Source of the DNA: an uncultured Chitinophagaceae bacterium | Lineage (GTDB): Bacteria > Bacteroidota > Bacteroidia > Chitinophagales > Chitinophagaceae | Assembly (NCBI GenBank): GCA_946479005.1 | Contig: CAMLEM010000028.1 | Coordinates: 1 to 10,858, forward strand | DNA length: 10,858 nucleotides | Direction: 5' to 3' | Shown here: positions 6,307-10,858 of the stretch, in pieces | Position numbering within the stretch: the stretch's first letter is position 1 | How the letters are laid out: each line of letters starts with the position of its first letter | Notes under the pieces: generated by a model | Database searches by the model: none | Told to the model about the DNA's origin: nothing | Seen by the model: only the letters and a program-made list of their open reading frames with translations | Program-made: the position numbers and the translations under genes

Positions 6307-7758
6307 TCAGCTGCGGTCCTGCAGGTTTTTATGCGCTCTTCTTTCCTGGAGGATCCTGTAAAAAGAGCGCATTCTCAATTCTTCGATGGTAAGGCCCGTC
6401 GCCAACGCTTCCTCTTCCGTGATCGCGCCGCAGTTCAAAGCACGCAGGAAGAAATTCAACAGCCCCTGACCTGTGGCTGCATCATCGAAAATATCACCCG
6501 TTAGTGTTGAAATGGCCGCCCGTTCCACGAAAGTTTTCAGTCGAACGGTTGCATCTTCCATACTGCTGAGGAAAAAATAATAAGTGGCGGCATAACGCAT
6601 CGGTAACTGGGCGGGGTTCAGGTCCCAGCCCTGGTAAAAGCCATTGATCAATGAATGCATAGTATGACCAAACCCGATACGCCACGCGTTGTGAACAGTT
6701 TTTTCATTTTCCTTCATTTGCTTTGAAGAAAGCTTTTCTCCCCGGTGCGGCGGTACCGGCATCACATTAGTCGCACCGTCAGACAAGAAAATTCCCGTGC
6801 TCCCCAATGCAACCTTGGTCATATGATGCGCAAAATCGCACACGGGATGTGCCATCGTCTGGTATTTCGCGGTGATGCCACAGGAAGCGGTATAATCATA
6901 GGTTCCAAAATGCGCGGCCAGGCACCGGCCTTCTCCCGCGCGAATGATCTTCATCAGTGGATTTCTGCCCTCCTCGTCCATAATGATCTGGGTAGCTTCC
7001 ACCATCGTTTCCATCTTCAGGGAACCAGGCGCCAGTCCATTCTTTTTTTCTATGATCTCAAAAAAACGGACCAGGGTAGTCACCTGCTCTGTTATCGTGA
7101 CCTTCGGCAGCATTACAATAAAGTTCTGCGGGAGCTTTCCTCCTGTTGCATCCAGTAAAGTGGAGAGAAAAATATCGAGGGTCCTTACCCCGCGCTCTTT
7201 GAGATCTTCTGTAAATGGCTTGATGCGAATGCCAATAAACGGCGAAAGGGTTCCCGCCTCCATTCCTTTCGCCAATTCCCTGGCGGCTTGCACAGCAGTG
7301 GCGTCCTCCTCCTCTTCGGGCCTGTTCCCGAAACCATCTTCAAAATCGATCCGAAAATCCTCCACGGGCTCCGTACGCAGCTTTTGAATGATCTTTTTAT
7401 GAACGAGGTAAGGAATCCATCCCGGGTGATTCCGGTGTTGCGATTCACCCGACCGCTCAAATTTCTTTACGAGCTTATCCAATTTCTTTTCCTCTTGCCT
7501 CAGCGCTTCGTATTCCTCCATCTTCAGGATCCTGGCAAGCGATATGAAATCGGGGGCATAGGTTTGAAAACTTTTTAGGGCGATCTCACCCATTTTCACA
7601 CAAGTATCGGATTTGAACAGGTTGGCGCCACCATACACAGTGTGTACGGGCTGGCGGTCAGGCTTATCGCCGGGGTAAACATTCTGGAACTCAAGGTTGG
7701 CAGTTCGCAGCGAATTGAGAAGGATCTCCTTTTCGATCTCAGCAATGGAAAATTTCAT
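6307..7758 (-). CDS. CitE/HpcH-HpaI aldolase-superfamily protein, candidate glyoxylate-using enzyme
   Basis: This 483-residue protein has a central TIM barrel of the citrate lyase beta/HpcH-HpaI superfamily. Seen: RIDFEDGFG (136-144), whose acidic residues fit the metal-binding strand; GIRIKPF (176-182); VMLPKVT (215-221); LKMETMVEA (247-255) with Glu250 as a likely metal ligand; and AAHFGTYDYTASCGI (281-295), equivalent to the late-barrel GxxD region of CitE-like proteins. It is much longer than CitE (about 290), with about 130 extra N-terminal residues and a helical C-terminal part containing GDIFDDAATGQG (421-432). The classical malate synthase motif GRWDY is absent. I chose the ATG giving MKFSIAEIE; the frame runs back to a TTG at 7797 inside hiuH. 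It starts 10 bases after the hiuH stop. Allantoicase yields ureidoglycolate and thus glyoxylate, so condensing glyoxylate with an acyl-CoA or other acceptor is a reasonable inference, not shown. Confidence 0.75.
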   Translation of the reverse strand: MKFSIAEIEKEILLNSLRTANLEFQNVYPGDKPDRQPVHTVYGGANLFKSDTCVKMGEIALKSFQTYAPDFISLARILKMEEYEALRQEEKKLDKLVKKFERSGESQHRNHPGWIPYLVHKKIIQKLRTEPVEDFRIDFEDGFGNRPEEEEDATAVQAARELAKGMEAGTLSPFIGIRIKPFTEDLKERGVRTLDIFLSTLLDATGGKLPQNFIVMLPKVTITEQVTTLVRFFEIIEKKNGLAPGSLKMETMVEATQIIMDEEGRNPLMKIIRAGEGRCLAAHFGTYDYTASCGITAKYQTMAHPVCDFAHHMTKVALGSTGIFLSDGATNVMPVPPHRGEKLSSKQMKENEKTVHNAWRIGFGHTMHSLINGFYQGWDLNPAQLPMRYAATYYFFLSSMEDATVRLKTFVERAAISTLTGDIFDDAATGQGLLNFFLRALNCGAITEEEALATGLTIEELRMRSFYRILQERRAHKNLQDRS

Positions 7759-7768
7759 TGTATTGATA

Positions 7769-8107
7769 TTATGAGCCCCGGTAAGTGGTAAAGCCAAACG
7801 GGCTTATCAGCAGGGGTATATGGTAGTGTTCAGGCCCGGAAATATTGAATGTGATTTCAACGAAAGGATAGAATCCGGTGATGCCGCCGGTCTCATAGTA
7901 GCTTTTGGTGTCAAATCTCAAACGGTAGGTTCCCGGTTCCAATATCACCTCGTCCCCAAGAAGGTCAGCAATTCTTCCATTGCTGTCCGTGGTTTTCAAA
8001 GACATCTGTTTCCATCCTTCGCCCTGTTGCTGAAACAGTATAACGGTGACGCCCTCGGCGGGTTTTCCTTTCGCGGTATCCAAAACGTGCGTGGTAAGCT
8101 GACTCAT
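7769..8107 (-). CDS. hiuH: 5-hydroxyisourate hydrolase (transthyretin-like protein)
   Basis: This enzyme hydrolyses 5-hydroxyisourate, the unstable product of urate oxidation, to OHCU. Seen in the 112 residues: LTTHVLD (4-10) with catalytic His7; NGRI (43-46) with Arg45; FYPFVEITF (79-87); HYHIPLLISPFGFTTYRGS (94-112) with His96; and the C-terminal YRGS tail that separates the hydrolase from vertebrate transthyretin. The length is typical and all expected active-site residues are present. There is no signal peptide or peroxisomal targeting, so it is cytosolic. I chose the ATG at 8107, four bases after the uraD stop; an upstream in-frame ATG at 8131 would add eight residues not usual in the family and overlap uraD. 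It lies between uraD, which handles its product, and the CitE-like gene. Confidence 0.95.
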   Translation of the reverse strand: MSQLTTHVLDTAKGKPAEGVTVILFQQQGEGWKQMSLKTTDSNGRIADLLGDEVILEPGTYRLRFDTKSYYETGGITGFYPFVEITFNISGPEHYHIPLLISPFGFTTYRGS

Positions 8108-8111
8108 ACCT

Positions 8112-8609
8112 CTATGATAATAATTTTTCAATCCTGGAGCGGGTGATCTTCATCTGTTCATCAGCCGCGATCCTGATCTCCGCTTCCTTTGAATTCTTCA
8201 GCCTTGAATGGATCATCCCGAGCATTTCCTCCGGTGATTTACCGCTCGCAAAAACAATGAAGATAAATCCAAATTTTTCCTCGTATTCCTGGTTCGCTTC
8301 GGCCAGGGCCTGGATCGTCGCAACGGAAGCGTTCATCACGCTGGCCTGTTCGCCGGCAGCATCGGACCCGGCAAATTTTTCTTCAAGCGCCTTTAGGTCG
8401 CCGATGCGGGGGTGCTGTGCGAAGGCCTCTTTCCATTCATCCTCGCTGCACTCATTCCACACCTCTTCCGCATTCTCGAGAAGGTCCACCAAATCCTCAG
8501 CGGGAAAATGCGTCAGCATCATTTTCGACCATCCTGTTGATCCGCAGCATCCAAATAAAAGCTCGCGCAGCTTTCGTTGTTCCATATTATTCAGGTCAGC
8601 TATTGTCAT
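8112..8609 (-). CDS. uraD: 2-oxo-4-hydroxy-4-carboxy-5-ureidoimidazoline (OHCU) decarboxylase
   Basis: This enzyme decarboxylates OHCU to S-(+)-allantoin, the step after HIU hydrolase. Seen in the 165 residues: MTIADLNNM at the start (family start MTLxELN); HPRIGD (66-71) with catalytic His66; a GEQAS segment with Glu87 at the second catalytic position; NQEYEEKFGFIFIVFASGKS (106-125), the strongest family signature; and a final helix of MKITRSRIEKLL type. The length equals the usual 160-170. The ATG at 8609 fits the family start; another in-frame ATG at 8657 would add 16 residues and run into the allantoicase end. It lies 29 bases after alc and 4 bases before hiuH. The protein is all-helical and cytosolic. 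Confidence 0.95.
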   Translation of the reverse strand: MTIADLNNMEQRKLRELLFGCCGSTGWSKMMLTHFPAEDLVDLLENAEEVWNECSEDEWKEAFAQHPRIGDLKALEEKFAGSDAAGEQASVMNASVATIQALAEANQEYEEKFGFIFIVFASGKSPEEMLGMIHSRLKNSKEAEIRIAADEQMKITRSRIEKLLS

Positions 8610-8638
8610 CCCGGTACATTCGTTTAAAGTTGCGTAAA

Positions 8639-9649
8639 TTATTTGATTCTGCCCCATAAACGGAGGCGACTGATGCCCCCATCGGGAATTATTGACAGGC
8701 GAACGTGGGTGAAAGGCCCCTTGGCACGGATCTCTTCCTCAAAAAAATGTTCGTGGTCAGCCCGCAGCTTCGATTCCCCAAGGATGGTCTTCCATTGTAT
8801 GCTTTGATCTTCGTGAATGTTTTGTTCCTTATCTATAGAGATATGGCTGCCTTCGAGTAGAAATCGATCGGGGTAATTTCCCTTGAAATGACAGGTATCG
8901 ACCAGGATCCTTTCAATGTTGCCTTCGTGGGCAAGTCGTATGATCACCCAGTCGCGGTTCCCCGGTGTACGATTTCTTTTTGTTTCCCATCCATCTCCCA
9001 TATTTTGCCCGCGACCGGGCATCAGCAGGTTCTCCATATGAGAAAAGAACATATCGTTACATACAACAGGGCGGGCGCCGTTGACAGCGGCAGCCAGATC
9101 AATAATCTCATTGACATCCACCAACTCCCAGTCACGGGCCACTTCTCCATAGACCTTCAGCCTCGCCACGCCTCCATCGGGATAAATGTTCAGCCGGACG
9201 TGTGTATAGATCTCGTCATTATTTATTTCAAAAAGATTCTGTGACCCCGGTTCCAGGGAGGAAATGGGTAAAATTTCCTTCCAATCAGCGTGCTCCAGGT
9301 CTTTCACGTTGGACTCATAAGTGTTCAGGGCATCAATGGAAGCGTGGGGAGGATGGTTTCCCAGGAAATGATTCGTGTCGATGTCGAAGCCACGGATCTT
9401 TCCCGAAGTGGCCAGTTGGATGATACACCAGTCGTGCCCCGGATCTCTTTTTCTACGGGATTCCCATCCGTCCATCCATTTCCCGCGTTCCGTGTATTTA
9501 TCAGGAATGAAAATCCCGCGGCCGGGCTTTAGCAGGTTTTCCTTTTCGGCGAAAAAATCATCACTGCACAAAAGGGCCTTCCCGCCCAATCGCTCAGCAG
9601 CGAGATCCGTAAGCCTGGTAAATGCAGGCGATGTTTTTTCATCCTTCAT
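8639..9649 (-). CDS. alc: Allantoicase
   Basis: Allantoicase hydrolyses allantoate to ureidoglycolate and urea. Seen in the 336 residues: two homologous jelly-roll repeats. The first (about 22-168) contains DGWESRR (60-66), DTNHFLGNHP (91-100) and THVRLNIYPDGGVARLKVYG (149-168). The second (about 190-333) contains DGWETKR (219-225), DTCHFKGNYP (251-260) and THVRLSIIPDGGISRLRLWG (314-333). Both repeats keep every motif, and the length is that of known allantoicases. Its ATG overlaps the allantoinase TGA in an ATGA arrangement (9646-9649), so the two are translationally coupled. Its presence marks the allantoicase branch, which gives urea directly, rather than the allantoate amidohydrolase branch, which gives ammonia. 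Confidence 0.96.
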   Translation of the reverse strand: MKDEKTSPAFTRLTDLAAERLGGKALLCSDDFFAEKENLLKPGRGIFIPDKYTERGKWMDGWESRRKRDPGHDWCIIQLATSGKIRGFDIDTNHFLGNHPPHASIDALNTYESNVKDLEHADWKEILPISSLEPGSQNLFEINNDEIYTHVRLNIYPDGGVARLKVYGEVARDWELVDVNEIIDLAAAVNGARPVVCNDMFFSHMENLLMPGRGQNMGDGWETKRNRTPGNRDWVIIRLAHEGNIERILVDTCHFKGNYPDRFLLEGSHISIDKEQNIHEDQSIQWKTILGESKLRADHEHFFEEEIRAKGPFTHVRLSIIPDGGISRLRLWGRIK

Positions 9650-10857
9650 AATATTTTCCCCCTGTTCAAATGTAAAAACTTTCCCTTCTCGAATATTTTC
9701 TCTCCCGAGAGATAAACCTGGTCCACCATCCCGAAAAGCTCCTCGCCGGTATACGGAGTGATCTTATGCCTGTGTAGGATCATCTCCTCTTTTACGGTGA
9801 ACTTCTCCTCCGGGTCAAAAACAAGGATGTCCGCATCAGCGCCTTTCCTGAGCTGTCCTTTATTAAATAGGCCGGGTAGCTTCGCGGGATTTTCCGAAAG
9901 CCAGGTTCCCAGCTTTTCAACAGGTTCTCCTTTTTTTCTCATCAATGTCCACAGAACGGGTAAACCGAATTGCAGCGAAGCAATCCCGCCCCAGGCTTTT
10001 ACCAGGTCACCGGATTCCACTTGTTTCATCGAAGGAGGCGCAGGGGAATGGTCTGTTGCCACAAAATCAATGAGTCCTTCCTTCAAAGCCTCGAAAAGCT
10101 TATCGTTGTTTTCCTTATCTCTTATGGGAGGCGCACATTTGAATGCTGTATTACCATCAGGTATGTTCGCGGACGAAAAATAAAGATAGTGCGGGGCGGT
10201 CTCCACGGTAAGAGGTAACCCCTCTTCCCTGGCGCGCCGGATCTGCTCCAATGAACCGGAGGATGATAAATGAACGATATGCACCGGGCAACGATACTCC
10301 CTGCATAAGCGGATCATCAATTCGATCGCCTCGTCCTCCCATTCCGGAGGCCGGGACTCCAGGTAACGGCGATATGAACGCGGGTCGCCCGGTGATTGAA
10401 AGCCCGGGAATTCCAGTTCACAATGTACCAGTAAAGGCTTTCCGTTCAACGCCAGCAGCGGCATCACTTTTCTAAGTTCCTCCTCCGTGGAAGCAGGAAA
10501 TTCATCAATGCCCGAATGCACGAGAAAAGCCTTAAAGCCCCTTACTCCTTGCCGGATCATTGGCAAGACCTCATTTTCATTTCCCGGAATGATGCCACCC
10601 CAAAAACCACAATGACAATGGATCCGCTGGCCTGCCGCTGCCAGTTTGAGGCGGTAAGCGTGCGCGTTGGTTGTGACCGGGGAGGAATTCAATGGCATTT
10701 CCATCAGGCTCGTGATTCCGCCAGCGACCGCCGCCTTCGTAGCCGTATCAAAACCTTCCCACTCCGTCCGGCCGGGCTCGTTGATATGTACGTGCGGGTC
10801 CACCAGGCCGGGCAGAAGAAATTTCTTACCCAGGTCGATCACCGGTATGCTGTCTGC
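9646..10857 (-). CDS. allB: Allantoinase, 5'-truncated by the window edge
   Basis: Allantoinase opens the hydantoin ring of allantoin to give allantoate. About 403 C-terminal residues are visible; roughly 45-50 N-terminal residues lie beyond the window, and the frame stays open to the edge. Seen, in order of the cyclic amidohydrolase fold: LLPGLVDPHVHINEPGR, with the two metal-binding histidines of HVH; GFKAFLVHSG, whose lysine is the carbamylated bridging ligand; LLVHCE; VHIVHLSS; and FVATDHSP, with the metal-binding aspartate. These give a full binuclear metal site. The EPGR after the HxH motif, and three further ureide genes behind it, favour allantoinase over dihydropyrimidinase or dihydroorotase. 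An in-frame GTG near 10842 is not a start because it would remove conserved upstream sequence. The operon promoter must lie outside the window. Confidence 0.94.
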   Translation of the reverse strand, partial: ADSIPVIDLGKKFLLPGLVDPHVHINEPGRTEWEGFDTATKAAVAGGITSLMEMPLNSSPVTTNAHAYRLKLAAAGQRIHCHCGFWGGIIPGNENEVLPMIRQGVRGFKAFLVHSGIDEFPASTEEELRKVMPLLALNGKPLLVHCELEFPGFQSPGDPRSYRRYLESRPPEWEDEAIELMIRLCREYRCPVHIVHLSSSGSLEQIRRAREEGLPLTVETAPHYLYFSSANIPDGNTAFKCAPPIRDKENNDKLFEALKEGLIDFVATDHSPAPPSMKQVESGDLVKAWGGIASLQFGLPVLWTLMRKKGEPVEKLGTWLSENPAKLPGLFNKGQLRKGADADILVFDPEEKFTVKEEMILHRHKITPYTGEELFGMVDQVYLSGEKIFEKGKFLHLNRGKIL

Positions 10858-10858
10858 T

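Noticed and set aside
6307..7758. Calling the CitE-like protein malate synthase (aceB/glcB)
   Set aside because: The malate synthase signature around GRWDY is absent; only superfamily-level features are visible.
7759..7797. TTG start for the CitE-like gene inside hiuH
   Set aside because: It would overlap the conserved YRGS end of hiuH; the ATG at 7756-7758 is available 10 bases after the hiuH stop.
1..10858. CRISPR arrays, insertion sequences, tRNA/rRNA genes, prophage or defence genes
   Set aside because: Reading through the window I saw no regular spaced repeats, transposase motifs, structural RNA signatures or phage/defence domains. A tool search could still find small RNAs.

Overview
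The window looks like part of a Bacteroidetes (Bacteroidota) chromosome. This is an inference from gene content: a PsrB/PsrC-type membrane oxidoreductase module with a lineage-style periplasmic protein, a two-domain NFU protein, and tight packing with few recognisable Shine-Dalgarno sites. The density is very high: 11 genes and no intergenic gap over 90 bases. I see no mobile element, tRNA, rRNA or CRISPR array.

Region 1 (1-2646, + strand) is the 3' part of a respiratory complex operon. It holds the C-terminal part of a 4Fe-4S electron-transfer subunit (NrfC/PsrB/DmsB type), an NrfD/PsrC-type polytopic quinone-interacting subunit, and an unrecognised signal-peptide protein with one C-terminal membrane anchor whose gene overlaps nrfD by 23 bases. 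The catalytic subunit, if there is one, lies upstream of the window.

Region 2 (2647-5165) holds single-copy housekeeping-type genes. A small ArsC/Spx-family thioredoxin-fold protein (- strand) abuts region 1 tail to tail with no gap. Its start codon is one base from the divergently transcribed cmoA, which makes carboxy-SAM for tRNA wobble-uridine modification. cmoA is followed by an isoprenylcysteine-methyltransferase-like membrane protein and an NFU-type Fe-S carrier.

Region 3 (5167-10857, - strand) is one long presumed operon, read right to left: allantoinase (5' end outside the window), allantoicase, OHCU decarboxylase, 5-hydroxyisourate hydrolase, a large CitE/HpcH-HpaI-superfamily protein, and a saccharopine-dehydrogenase-like protein resembling bacterial lysine 6-dehydrogenase. 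The first four convert 5-hydroxyisourate, the product of urate oxidation, through OHCU, allantoin and allantoate to ureidoglycolate plus urea. Urate oxidase and a ureidoglycolate-cleaving enzyme are not in the window. Ureidoglycolate breaks down to glyoxylate, so the CitE-like enzyme encoded 10 bases after hiuH is a good candidate for the step that uses glyoxylate. That, and the dehydrogenase behind it, is the part of the window most likely to hold undescribed biochemistry.
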